A stretch of 64,000 nt of DNA, taken from assembly GCF_900090315.1 (NCBI RefSeq), contig NZ_FMHZ01000002.1, forward strand, positions 2,830,501-2,894,500, read 5' to 3'. Positions 20,582 to 29,041 of the stretch are shown piece after piece (positions within the stretch are counted from its first letter, which is position 1; every line of letters begins with the position of its first letter). Made by a program: the position numbers and the translations under genes. The notes below the pieces were generated by a model. It saw nothing but the letters and a program-made list of their open reading frames with translations, was not told the DNA's origin and ran no database searches. This stretch comes from Micromonospora citrea. Its GTDB lineage: Bacteria > Actinomycetota > Actinomycetes > Mycobacteriales > Micromonosporaceae.

Positions 20582-21759
20582 GCCGGCACCCCGATCGGCA
20601 GCGGGTGGTGGCAGGCGACGTGCTCCGGGCCGTCCGTGCCCGGGGCGGGCGGCGTACGGCAGATGTCGGTGGCGCGGTCGCAGCGCGGTGCGAAGGCGCA
20701 GCCGGCGGGCAGGTCGGTGAGCATCGGCGGGTGCCCCGGCACGGGACGGAACGCCCGCTCCGGCAGCGCGTCGAGCAGGCCTGCGGTGTAGGGGTGCGCG
20801 GGCGCGTCGAACAGCGCCCCGGTGGGCCGCCGCTCCACGATCCGGCTGGCGTACATCACGGCGACGGTGTCGGCGACCCGGCGGGCGGCGGCCAGGTCGT
20901 GGGTGATGAGCAGGACGGCGGAGCCGGCGTCGCAGCGGCGTCGCAGCAGGTCGAGGGTGTGGTCGACCAAGGGCCGGTCGAGGCCGGTGGTGGGCTCGTC
21001 GGCGAGCAGCAGCGGTGGGTCGGGGGCGAGCGCCAGGGCGGTGGCGAGGCGCTGCGCCATGCCACCGGACAGCTCGTGGGGGTAGCGGTCGAGGTCGGCG
21101 GGGTCGAGGCCGACGTCGGCGGCGAGCCGCTCGGCGGCAGCGGGCGCGTCCCGCCGGGCGTGCCCGTGGGCGCGCAGGGTCTCCACCAGCAGCCGCCGGC
21201 CGGTGCGTACGGGGGTCAGCGCGGTGGCGGGACTCTGCGGCACCAGCCCGACGGCGCGACCGCGCACGGCGCGGGCGAGCCGACGCTCCGTGCAGCCGGC
21301 GAGGTCGATCTGCTCCCCGCCGGGCGGGGACAGTCGGGCGTGACCCGAGACGGTGGCGTTGCCGGGGAGCAGGCCGAGCAGGGCGTGGGCGAGCACCGAC
21401 TTGCCGCAGCCGGACTCCCCCACCACGGCCAGGAGTTCGCCCGGGCGGACGGTCAGGCGCAGGTCGGTGACGGCGTGCACCACGGCGTCGCGCAGTTGGA
21501 AGCGGACGGTCAGCCCGTCGACGTCCAGCAGTGCGGGACGCGGGTCGACGGCGGCGCGGTCGGCTCCGTCGGCGGCCCCGGCGGCGTCGGCGGGCCCAGC
21601 GGCGTCGGCGGGCCCAGCGGCGTCGGCGGGCCCGGCCGTGAGGCCGTCGGCGGCGCCACCGGCGGGTCCGGCAGCGGCGACGGTGCCGTCGGCGGCACCG
21701 GCAGCGACGGCGCGCCCGGCAGCGACGGTGGTGGCGCGGTGGTCGCGGGTGGTGGTCAC
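20578..21759 (-). CDS. peptide/nickel-type ABC importer ATPase (DppD/NikD-like)
   Basis: About 393 residues: an Ala/Gly/Pro/Asp low-complexity N-terminus (about residues 1-70, partly made of repeated AGPADA units), then an ATPase domain with Walker A GESGCGKS, signature LSGGMAQRLATALAL, Walker B LLLADEPTTGLD and H-loop LITHDL, and the family's C-terminal cysteine motif (CAFAPRCDRATDIC). GTG 21759 overlaps the upstream permease stop (GTGA). It partners the NikE-like ATPase to energise the two permeases. Confidence 0.88.
   Translation of the reverse strand: MTTTRDHRATTVAAGRAVAAGAADGTVAAAGPAGGAADGLTAGPADAAGPADAAGPADAAGAADGADRAAVDPRPALLDVDGLTVRFQLRDAVVHAVTDLRLTVRPGELLAVVGESGCGKSVLAHALLGLLPGNATVSGHARLSPPGGEQIDLAGCTERRLARAVRGRAVGLVPQSPATALTPVRTGRRLLVETLRAHGHARRDAPAAAERLAADVGLDPADLDRYPHELSGGMAQRLATALALAPDPPLLLADEPTTGLDRPLVDHTLDLLRRRCDAGSAVLLITHDLAAARRVADTVAVMYASRIVERRPTGALFDAPAHPYTAGLLDALPERAFRPVPGHPPMLTDLPAGCAFAPRCDRATDICRTPPAPGTDGPEHVACHHPLPIGVPA
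21583..21636. repeat. 18-bp tandem repeat within the ATPase gene
   Basis: Three copies of GGCGTCGGCGGGCCCAGC (the third ending GGC) encode the AGPADA repeats in the disordered N-terminus of the DppD/NikD-like ATPase. The unit is a multiple of three, so copy changes keep the frame. Confidence 0.85.
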
Positions 21760-22625
21760 AGGTTCAGCTCCGCTCGTACGCGCGGGTCGAGGCGGTCGCG
21801 CCACCGGCCGGTGAGGACGGCCAGGGCCAGGGTGACGACGACGAGGAGCAGGCCGGGGACGAGGCTGGCCCACCAGGCGCCGGTGAGCAGGGACCGCTGC
21901 CCGTCGTTGATCATGTTGCCGATCGAGGCGAGGTGCGGGGGCAGGCCGAGACCGAGGAAGGACAGCGCGGTCTCGTGCCAGACGGCGTGCGGCACCATCA
22001 GCGTGGTGGCCAGCGCCAGCCGGGGCAGCACGTGCGGGAGCAGGTGCCGGGTGATGACCCGGGTGCGGCTGGCGCCGCCGGAGATCGCGGCGTCGACGAA
22101 GGGCCGGGTACGCAGGCTGAGCAGCTCCGAGCGGACGATGCGGGCGGTGGAGAGCCAGTGCGTCAGCCCGATCGACAGGATCACCGCGCCCAGGCTCGGG
22201 CGCAGCATCGCGACGATGAAGATGCCCAACAACAGGTGCGGCAGCGCCGCGATCGTGTCGACCACCCGCATCAGCACCCGGTCGACCCAGCCGCCCAGCG
22301 TGCCGGCCACCGCGCCGACGAGGCCGCCGATCACGGTGGCCACGAGCGCGGCGACCGCGCCGACGAGCAGCGAGACGCGCAGGCCGTAGAGGCTGCGGTG
22401 GGCCACGTCGCGGCCCAGGTCGTCGGTGCCGGCCGGGTGCGCCCAGGACGGTGCGAGCCGGGTACGCGCCAGGTCCACCGCGCTCTCGTCGAGCGGCCAG
22501 AGGACGGGGGCGAGGAGGCAGGCCACGCCCGCGCCGACGAGCACGGCCCAGGCGACGGCGGCACCGGCGCGGCCCGTACGCGGCTTCGGCCGCCGGATCC
22601 GGGCGGTCAGGGCGAGGTCAGTCAT
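21756..22625 (-). CDS. peptide/nickel-type ABC permease (DppC/NikC-like)
   Basis: A 289-residue permease with the usual N-terminal membrane segment (about 25-46), the GTDDLGRDV motif characteristic of DppC/NikC proteins and five further segments. Its ATG overlaps the stop of the first permease gene by 8 bases, and its own stop overlaps the following ATPase start. It forms the channel together with the NikB-like permease. The ligand is not revealed by sequence. Confidence 0.9.
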   Translation of the reverse strand: MTDLALTARIRRPKPRTGRAGAAVAWAVLVGAGVACLLAPVLWPLDESAVDLARTRLAPSWAHPAGTDDLGRDVAHRSLYGLRVSLLVGAVAALVATVIGGLVGAVAGTLGGWVDRVLMRVVDTIAALPHLLLGIFIVAMLRPSLGAVILSIGLTHWLSTARIVRSELLSLRTRPFVDAAISGGASRTRVITRHLLPHVLPRLALATTLMVPHAVWHETALSFLGLGLPPHLASIGNMINDGQRSLLTGAWWASLVPGLLLVVVTLALAVLTGRWRDRLDPRVRAELNL

Positions 22626-23637
22626 CGAGGCGTACCCGTGGGTCGGCGGCGGCGTAGGCGAGGTCGGTGGCCAGGTTCGCGGCCAGCACCACGACGGTGG
22701 TGGCCAGGGTCGTGGCCGCCAGCAGCGGGAAGTCGCTGCCCAGCGCGGCCTGGACGGTGACCGCGCCGAGGCCCGGCAGGGAGAACACGGTCTCCACCAG
22801 GACGGCGCCGCCGATGAGTTCGGGCAGGTGGGTGCCGACGAGGGTGAGGAACGGCAGCAGCGCGGTACGCAGGGCGTGGCCGAACAGGACGGTGCGGCCG
22901 GGCAGGCCCCGGGCCCGGGCGGCGAGGACGTGGTCGTCGCGGAGGCTCTCGGCGACGGCGTCCCGGATGAACAGCACGAACCACGGCAGCTGGGCGACCG
23001 CCAGCACGCCCACCGGGAGGATGAGGTGCCGGGCCACGTCGGCGGGGTCGGTGCCGGTGGCGGTGACGTCGGTCAGCCCGCCGGCCGGCAGCCAGCCGAG
23101 GGTGAGGGCGAACAGGGCGATCGCGGCCAGCCCGATCCAGAACACCGGCATCGACTGCACGGCGTACGCGGCGGCGCGCAGCGCCCGGTCGAACCAGCCG
23201 CCGCGCCGGTACGCGGCCAGCGTGCCCAGCAGCAGGCTCGCCACGAGGACGAGGGCGAGGGCGGCGCCGACGAGCAGCAGGGTCCAGCCGGCGCGGGCGG
23301 CGAGCACGGAGGTGACCGGCTCGTGGCGGCTGGTGGACCAGCCCAGGTCGCCCCGGAGCAGGTTGCCCACCCAGCGCAGGTACTGCACCGGCAGCGGGTC
23401 GTCGACGCCCCAGTTGGCGCGGATCTGCGCCAGGTTCTCCTCGCATGCGGTGAAGGCCGCCGCGCCGGCGTACTGGTGGGCGGGGTCGATCGGCGAGGCC
23501 GCGCCGAGGGCGAACATGCCGACGCTGGTGGCAGCGAGGATCGGCACCGCCACCAGCAGCCGGCGACGGACCACCGCCCCGGCTCCCGCCAGCCGTCGGC
23601 GGCGGCCGGCGGGGGTGGCCGGGGCGGGCGCGGTCAC
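22618..23637 (-). CDS. peptide/nickel-type ABC permease (DppB/NikB-like)
   Basis: A 339-residue permease starting at GTG 23637, which overlaps the binding-protein stop (GTGA). It has the first membrane segment at about 24-46, a long periplasmic loop with the NWGVDDPLPVQYLRWVGNLLRGDLGWS pattern of the family (shown here in full only as landmarks around residues 73-99) and the coupling segment ARARGLPGRTVLFGHALR. Confidence 0.88.
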   Translation of the reverse strand: MTAPAPATPAGRRRRLAGAGAVVRRRLLVAVPILAATSVGMFALGAASPIDPAHQYAGAAAFTACEENLAQIRANWGVDDPLPVQYLRWVGNLLRGDLGWSTSRHEPVTSVLAARAGWTLLLVGAALALVLVASLLLGTLAAYRRGGWFDRALRAAAYAVQSMPVFWIGLAAIALFALTLGWLPAGGLTDVTATGTDPADVARHLILPVGVLAVAQLPWFVLFIRDAVAESLRDDHVLAARARGLPGRTVLFGHALRTALLPFLTLVGTHLPELIGGAVLVETVFSLPGLGAVTVQAALGSDFPLLAATTLATTVVVLAANLATDLAYAAADPRVRLDD

Positions 23638-25226
23638 TTCCGGGTCCAGGTGTGGATGTTCCACCAGAGGCTGTTGGCCACATCGTGCTCGTGCGGCTCC
23701 ACGCGCGGCGTCACCCCGACGACCCCGTCCTTCACCACGTAGGTGTGCTGGAGGTAGGTGAGGAACACCCACGGCAGGTCGGCCGCGAGCTGCTTCTGGA
23801 AGGTGGCGTACGCCGCCCTGCGGGTCGCCGGGTCGGCGTTGTCCCGGCCGGCCCGCAACGCCTCGTCGGCCACGGCGGAACGGTAGAAGCCGGGGTTGAA
23901 GAAGCCCTGGCCGGCGAAGGCGGAGCCGAACAGCTTGTAGGTGACGAAGTCCGGGTCGTACGGCGTGCCGTAGCCCATGACCACCGCGTCGCTCTTCATC
24001 CGGGGGGTGATCGCGTCCCAGGTCAGCCCCTCGGGAGTGATCTTGATGCCGACCTTCCTGGCGTCGGCGGTCACCGCGAGGGCGAGTTCCTTGCGCAGGC
24101 TGTCGGTCGCCGGATACATCAGCGCGAACGCGGCCGGCCGGCCGTCCTTCACGCGGATGCCGTCGGGGCCGGGTTTCCAGCCGGCGGCGTCGAGGGCGGC
24201 GGTCGCGGCGGCCGGGTCGGCGGCGGACCTGCCGACGATCGACGGCTCGGCGAACTCCGACGTGGGCGGGACCGGCCCGAACGCGGGCTCGCCGGCGCCG
24301 CCGAGCAGACCGTCGACCATGGCGGCCCGGTCCACCGCCGCGTTCAGCGCCCGCCGCACCGCCGGGTCGCCGGTCACCGGGTTACCCATCGGCAGCATCA
24401 CGCCCCGGTAGTCGGCGGTGGGCACCCGCTGCACGCGGTAGCCGCCCAGCCCGTCGAAGCCTGCGGCGAGCTTGGGCGCCAGCTCCGCCGCGTCGAACTC
24501 GCCCGCCCGCATCCGCTGCGCGCGTACGTTGTCGTCGGCGACGAACGCCACCACCACGCCGGAGTTGGCGGGTCGGCCACCCCAGTACTTCTCGTTGGCC
24601 GCGAGGACGAGCCGGTCGCCCGGGGTCCAGGACGTCACCCGGTACGGGCCGGTGCCCACCGGCCTGCGGTTGAACTCGGCCTTGTTGACGTCCTGGCCGG
24701 CGAGGGCCTTCGCGGGGACGATGCCCAACGTCAGCCGCTGGAGGAACGGGGCGTAGGCGTGGCGCAGCGTGAAGACCACGGTCGACGGGTCCGGCGCGGC
24801 GACCGAGGCGAGCATGTCCAGGTCGGAGCGGAGCGTGGAGTCGACCTTCGGGTCCAGCACCGCCTGGTAGGTGAAGACCACGTCCTGCGCGGTCAGCGGG
24901 CTGCCGTCGTGGAACAGCACGCCGTCGCGCAGCTTCGCGGTGACCGTCCGCCCGTCCGCCGAGACGGCCGGCAGTTCCCGCGCCAGCGCCGGCACCAGCT
25001 GGTTGCGCGCGTCGCGGCCGACCAGCCCGTCGAAGATGAGCGAGGCCCCGTCGACCCCGTAGTTGAGCACCGGGTTCAGCGCCTCCGGCTCCCCCGCCGT
25101 CGCCACCACGAGGGTGCCGGCGGGGCCCGTGCCCGCCGACGAGGTGGTGGGGGACGCGCAGCCGGCCACGGCCAGGACAGCGCCGACGGCCAGCGCCGTC
25201 ACGCGCACGGACACGGGCGTACCCAT
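23634..25226 (-). CDS. family 5 solute-binding lipoprotein (peptide/nickel type)
   Basis: About 530 residues with a lipoprotein signal (lipobox AVAGC), then the family 5 pattern: N-terminal GEPEALNPVLNYG, the FHDGSPLTAQDVVFTY segment, and the C-terminal region ending in WNIHTWTRK. It selects the ligand for the importer. ATG 25226 is chosen over the adjacent GTG 25229 because GGGAG is better spaced for it. Peptides, nickel chelates and other small ligands are all known for the family. The neighbouring B12-controlled operon makes nickel/cobalt uptake worth testing but is only suggestive. Confidence 0.9.
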   Translation of the reverse strand: MGTPVSVRVTALAVGAVLAVAGCASPTTSSAGTGPAGTLVVATAGEPEALNPVLNYGVDGASLIFDGLVGRDARNQLVPALARELPAVSADGRTVTAKLRDGVLFHDGSPLTAQDVVFTYQAVLDPKVDSTLRSDLDMLASVAAPDPSTVVFTLRHAYAPFLQRLTLGIVPAKALAGQDVNKAEFNRRPVGTGPYRVTSWTPGDRLVLAANEKYWGGRPANSGVVVAFVADDNVRAQRMRAGEFDAAELAPKLAAGFDGLGGYRVQRVPTADYRGVMLPMGNPVTGDPAVRRALNAAVDRAAMVDGLLGGAGEPAFGPVPPTSEFAEPSIVGRSAADPAAATAALDAAGWKPGPDGIRVKDGRPAAFALMYPATDSLRKELALAVTADARKVGIKITPEGLTWDAITPRMKSDAVVMGYGTPYDPDFVTYKLFGSAFAGQGFFNPGFYRSAVADEALRAGRDNADPATRRAAYATFQKQLAADLPWVFLTYLQHTYVVKDGVVGVTPRVEPHEHDVANSLWWNIHTWTRK

Positions 25227-25563
25227 CACATGCTCCCGGGGTCGGTCGTCGCGCGGCCCCGACGCTTCCGGCGCCGACGTCGTGCGGTGGGTCGGCCGTG
25301 GTCGCCGCCGATGGCGGCCGGCCGGGCGGCGACCGGATCGACTCCGCGCGGCGCGGGCCAGCCCTCGCCGCGCGGAACAGACGATCTTCAGCCGCCGCTA
25401 ACGCCAGCATTCCGTAGTTGCCAAAGATATGCAAGAAGCCGCCCGGCCGACGGACGGAGGCGGCCCCCGGAAGTTCCGGGGGCCGCCTCCGCCACCCACG
25501 GGCGACGAGGGGCCGGCGCGGCGCCGGTCGGGCCGGTGACCCGGGCCGGGCGCCGCCGGCGGC
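25227..25563. other. gene-free stretch with promoter and terminator
   Basis: No gene is seen. On the minus strand, TTGCAT (25429-25434) and AATGCT (25406-25411) separated by 17 bp form a plausible promoter for the five-gene importer operon, leaving a leader of about 170 nt. Further upstream lies a strong hairpin at 25455-25491 that ends the SRPBCC transcript. Confidence 0.5.
25455..25491 (-). terminator. 18-bp perfect hairpin terminator
   Basis: CGGAGGCGGCCCCCGGAA (25455-25472) pairs with 25474-25491 around a single G, in practice an AAGTT loop. It lies about 70 bp after the SRPBCC gene. There is no T-run. The symmetry would also stop transcripts from the other side. Confidence 0.75.
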
Positions 25564-26322
25564 TCAGCCGATGGGCAGCGCCGTCACCCACTCCTGCCAG
25601 GCCCGCTCCGCCCGGGCCGGGTCCTGGTCGTCGGCGAAGAGGTGGTGGCCGAGGACCAGGGCGTCGCCCCGCTCCGCCCCGGAGTAGAGGAACCGGTAGA
25701 GACCGTCGGCGGTGCGCACGCCGACGTACGTCGGGAGGCCGGCGAGGTCGACGACGCCCTCGATCGGCGGCAGGCCGTCGACGGCGAGCCGGACCGACTG
25801 CCCCTCGGCGACCGGGCCGGCGAGGCCGAAGGCCCGGGTCACCGCCGCCCACACCGCGTCCGGCCCGCCGGCACCGGGACGGAACGCCGAGACCGGGGCG
25901 GCCGTCCGGCCCGGGAAGTGGGCGAGGTACGCGGCGAGCGTCCCCAGGTACATGTCCCAACCGACCTTCATCGCCTCGTACTCGGTCTCCCAGTTGTCCC
26001 CGAGCACCCCGCTCTGGACGAGGCGCAACACCGCGCCGCCCTGGTCGCGGCCCTCGATGAGGTATTCCATCGCCGTGAAGGTGCCGTCCGGCCCCGGCTC
26101 GGTGCGGTCCGCGAACCGCTTCCCGGGCTCCCACGCCGTGATCGTCGCCTCCTCGACGTGCCCGGCCATCGTCAGGCGGGTCCGCCCGCCCTCGCCGGGC
26201 TCGATCTCGCTGCGACCCATGAACCAGGAGTCGATGCCCGGGCCGGTGGCGATGGCCTCCCACACCTGCTCGGGGGTGGCGGCCAGCTCGACGTCCTTGT
26301 GCAGCTCGAAGCGGTGTCCCAT
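25564..26322 (-). CDS. SRPBCC (AHSA1/START-like) domain protein
   Basis: A 252-residue protein. Residues 1-140 are an AHSA1-type SRPBCC ligand-binding fold (ATPEQVWEAIATGPGIDSWFMG, then LTMAGHVEEATITAWEPGKRF) and the remaining ~110 residues form a second lobe of similar character. It starts one base after the stop of the ArsR-like regulator gene, the common pairing of an ArsR regulator with an SRPBCC protein. The ligand is unknown, and the protein is cytoplasmic. Confidence 0.88.
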   Translation of the reverse strand: MGHRFELHKDVELAATPEQVWEAIATGPGIDSWFMGRSEIEPGEGGRTRLTMAGHVEEATITAWEPGKRFADRTEPGPDGTFTAMEYLIEGRDQGGAVLRLVQSGVLGDNWETEYEAMKVGWDMYLGTLAAYLAHFPGRTAAPVSAFRPGAGGPDAVWAAVTRAFGLAGPVAEGQSVRLAVDGLPPIEGVVDLAGLPTYVGVRTADGLYRFLYSGAERGDALVLGHHLFADDQDPARAERAWQEWVTALPIG

Positions 26323-26323
26323 G

Positions 26324-26953
26324 TCAGTGTCCTTCGGTCGGTGTGTCGGTGTCGGTGTCGGACGAGGTCGGGGCGGGGTCGGCGCCGGGGTGCAGCGCGA
26401 GGACGACACGGTGGTCGCGCCCGCCGGGGGTGCTCTCGTCGTGGTACCTGGCGACGAGGCTGGTGATGGTGGCGGCAAGCTCGTTGGCGAAGGCGGCGCG
26501 GTCGGCGGCGGTGGCGAAGCGGACGGTGGCGTCGACGGCGAAGGTCGCGACGCGCTTGTCGGCGCGGTCGGCGCCGGTGACGAGGGAGCCGACGTCCTGG
26601 ACGAGGCGCGCGGCGAGGGCGAGCAGCCATCGCGCGGAGAGCCGGTCGGGGGCATGGGAGGGGTCGGGGCGCACGGCGGCCAGGGCGGTCGGCGAGATGA
26701 CGTAGGAGGCCGCGGTGGCGCGCATGACGCGTTCGGTGACGTTGCCCTTGCGGCGCTCCTCGACGAGTTCGACGAGGCCGTGCTGCTCGAGTGCGCGCAG
26801 GTGGTAGTTGACCTTCTGCCGGGGCAGACCGACGCGTGCGGCGAGCATGGTCGCCGAGGCGGGCTCGGCGAGCGCGGCGAGCAGCCGGGCCCGGGTCGGG
26901 TCCAGCGACGCCTCGGCCGCCGCCGCGTCCTCGATCACTGCGATGTCGAACAT
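26324..26953 (-). CDS. ArsR-like winged-helix regulator
   Basis: A 209-residue regulator with an N-terminal winged helix (LDPTRARLLAALAEPASATMLAARVG ... QKVNYHLRALEQHGLVELVEER, about residues 17-68) and a C-terminal ~130-residue domain that may bind a ligand. It has no metal-binding cysteines, so it is not an arsenic sensor. The gene appears leaderless: a near-consensus promoter (TTGACA, 17 bp, CAGGGT) ends six bases before the ATG. That promoter sits in a 40-bp imperfect palindrome, a likely autoregulatory operator. It is co-transcribed with the SRPBCC gene. Confidence 0.85.
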   Translation of the reverse strand: MFDIAVIEDAAAAEASLDPTRARLLAALAEPASATMLAARVGLPRQKVNYHLRALEQHGLVELVEERRKGNVTERVMRATAASYVISPTALAAVRPDPSHAPDRLSARWLLALAARLVQDVGSLVTGADRADKRVATFAVDATVRFATAADRAAFANELAATITSLVARYHDESTPGGRDHRVVLALHPGADPAPTSSDTDTDTPTEGH

Positions 26954-26959
26954 GACCCG

Positions 26960-27007
26960 ACCCTGTCACCGACAATTCTTTTTGTCAAGACAGAAAATAT
27001 CGTCGGT
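26960..27007 (-). promoter_or_regulatory. consensus promoter inside a 40-bp palindromic operator
   Basis: On the minus strand, TTGACA (26983-26988) and CAGGGT (26960-26965) are spaced by 17 bp. The -35 box lies at the centre of an imperfect palindrome (26968-27007), two 19-bp arms matching at 15 positions around AA; the outermost six bases of each arm (ACCGAC/GTCGGT) match perfectly. The stretch is far more AT-rich than its surroundings. It fits repression by the ArsR-like protein encoded immediately downstream. Confidence 0.75.
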
Positions 27008-27161
27008 GGCGTGCGGGCGGACCGGGCCGGACCCGGGGCGGCGCGCCGGTCCTTGGAGCGGTCACCGGGGCCGGCGGGCACGAGCGGGGCGATCAGCGGG
27101 ATCGCCGAGGCGGGTGGGTCAGCCGGGGCGACGAGTCGAGCCGCCGGGCGGGAGGCGTCGC

Positions 27162-28379
27162 TCAGGGACCGGTCGGCGGGCAGAGGAGCCGATCCACCAG
27201 GGGCAGCCGCAGGAGGTCCAGGCAGAGGCCAACCGCGGAGGGCTCGGGTGCGGGTGACGCGGTGGTCGGCGCCGGCGCGACGGGGGCCGGCGGCCCGGTG
27301 GTCGGCGCCGGAGCGGCTGGGGCGGCCGGCGCGGTGCTCGGCACCGGGGCGGCCTGTGGCGGCGCCGGAGCCGTCCCCGGGAGCGGCCCGCCCGGACCCG
27401 CCGCCTCCTGCCGCAGGACCGGCGTCCGCGCACCGGCGGCGAGGCGGGCACGGGGAACCGCCGTCACGCCGGCGTCCGGCCCGACCGCCTCCGGCGGCGC
27501 CGGCTCCCGGACGGTGGGCGGGGTGGTGGCCGCGTCGACGGCCGGTTCCGCCGTGGTGGCGGGGACCTTCCCCGGGCCCCCGTCCGCCCGGTACGGCGGG
27601 CCGGCCCGCTCCGGCCCGAAGGCGCCGGCGGTCAGCGTCGCGTACGCCAGGGTGGCGACGGCGGCGGCGAGCGCCGTCCGGCGGTCGGGCCGCAGCGCGG
27701 TCAGCGGGGCCTGGGCCGGCACGACCGGCGGCGGCGGTGCCGGCCGCGCCCGCCGGTGCGCGGCGAGCAGTGCGTCGAGTTGCGCTTCGACGACCGCGCG
27801 TTCGCCGGTCGCGGCGGCCAGGGCGAGCGTGAGGTAGAAGCGGAAGTTCACCGTGGCGGTGACCGGCACCCGCAGCCCGGCGAGCCGGCCGCCGTCGCCG
27901 GTGTGCAGCAGGGCCACCGGCGCGTCGGGGTGGTGCGCGACGCCCAGCATGTCCGCGTACGCCCACTCGCGCCGTCCCGCGCGGCCGGCGAACGCCACCC
28001 TCCGGTCGGTCACGACGGCCAGGCCGACGTCGACGGGCCGCAGCCCCTTCGGCAGCGCTCGACCGTCCCCCACCACCTCGGTCGCGGCCACGTCGAGCCC
28101 CGGCGCGGGCAGTCCGGGCACGTGCCGGGCGTCGGCCTCGACCAGCTCCGCCGCCGGCAGCACCCGGAACACGACCTCGTCGACACCGAGGTCGACCGGC
28201 AGGCCGGTACGCGGCTGCGCGCACCCGAGGAACCCGGCCGCCTCGATCCGCAGCCGGATCAGGTGGTCGTCGCGCCGGCGCCAGGCGTCGACGTCTGCGT
28301 CGTACGCGCGTGAGCGCCGCCCACTCTCACGCTCCGCCCACCGGACCCGCCAGCCCGGGCACGCCGCCGCCGGGCTCAT
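27162..28379 (-). CDS. membrane protein of unknown function with Pro/Ala-rich tail
   Basis: About 405 residues starting at ATG 28379. Residues 1-215 form a cytoplasmic region whose middle (about 115-185) has a beta-rich pattern like bacterial PH-type domains (VGLAVVTDRRVAFAG, then EWAYADMLGVAHH). One membrane segment lies at about 233-253. The outer part is dominated by Pro, Ala, Thr and Val repeats and ends in a short hydrophobic piece with one Cys (GLCLDLLRLPLV). I recognise no family. A longer frame upstream exists but lacks a good start. Confidence 0.6.
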   Translation of the reverse strand: MSPAAACPGWRVRWAERESGRRSRAYDADVDAWRRRDDHLIRLRIEAAGFLGCAQPRTGLPVDLGVDEVVFRVLPAAELVEADARHVPGLPAPGLDVAATEVVGDGRALPKGLRPVDVGLAVVTDRRVAFAGRAGRREWAYADMLGVAHHPDAPVALLHTGDGGRLAGLRVPVTATVNFRFYLTLALAAATGERAVVEAQLDALLAAHRRARPAPPPPVVPAQAPLTALRPDRRTALAAAVATLAYATLTAGAFGPERAGPPYRADGGPGKVPATTAEPAVDAATTPPTVREPAPPEAVGPDAGVTAVPRARLAAGARTPVLRQEAAGPGGPLPGTAPAPPQAAPVPSTAPAAPAAPAPTTGPPAPVAPAPTTASPAPEPSAVGLCLDLLRLPLVDRLLCPPTGP

Positions 28380-28530
28380 GATGTTGGTGCGTGATTCCGC
28401 CGTCACGCCCGGTACAACCGTCGCCCTCCGGCACAGGACACGCACGGCGATCGATACTTCCGATTGTTCCCGACTGATGGGGATTGGCCCGGGACGGCCG
28501 GCCGGGCATACCCCCCACACTTCCCCGTCG

Positions 28531-28938
28531 TCAGCTCATCGTGGCGAGCAGCTCCCGGCAGGCCCGCTCGCAGGCGCGGCAGGCGTCGGCGCAGACCCGG
28601 CAGTGCTCGTGCTCGTCGGCGTGGCCGCCGCACTCGTCACCGCAGGACCTGCAGGCGGTGGCGCACGCCTCCAGCAGGCCACGGCTGATGTTGGCGTCGT
28701 AGCCGGTGTGCCGGGACAGCACCCGGGCGGTCGTCGTGCAGATGTCCGCGCAGTCCAGGTTCGTCCGTACGCACCTGGTCAGCTCGCCCACCATGTCCTC
28801 GCTCAGGCAGGCGTCGGCGCACGCCGTACAGGCCTGGGCGCAGTCGTTCAGGGCGTCGATGACGGCGGCCAACCGGGCCCGGTCCAGGTTGATCGACTTC
28901 GGGTACGTGTCGAGCATCGGCTTGGTGGTGCTGGGCAC
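28531..28938 (-). CDS. cytosolic four-helix copper-storage protein (Csp3/DUF326-like)
   Basis: A 135-residue protein with 16 cysteines spaced along four helices (for example CAQACTACADAC, CATACRSCGDEC and CRVCADACRACERAC), the pattern of Csp copper-storage proteins whose cysteines line the helix bundle and bind many Cu(I) ions. There is no signal peptide, so it belongs with the cytosolic Csp3 type. A His-rich stretch (GHADEHEH) lies between helices 3 and 4. It stands alone here; the copper efflux locus is 10 kb away. Confidence 0.9.
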   Translation of the reverse strand: MPSTTKPMLDTYPKSINLDRARLAAVIDALNDCAQACTACADACLSEDMVGELTRCVRTNLDCADICTTTARVLSRHTGYDANISRGLLEACATACRSCGDECGGHADEHEHCRVCADACRACERACRELLATMS

Positions 28939-29041
28939 GGCAGTCTCCTCTCGGTCGTCGCTACCGCCCTACCCGCGACGGTGGCGGGCATGCGTCGGTC
29001 CACCGGCCGGGGCACCGGCGCGCCGGTTGCGGCACCCGGCC

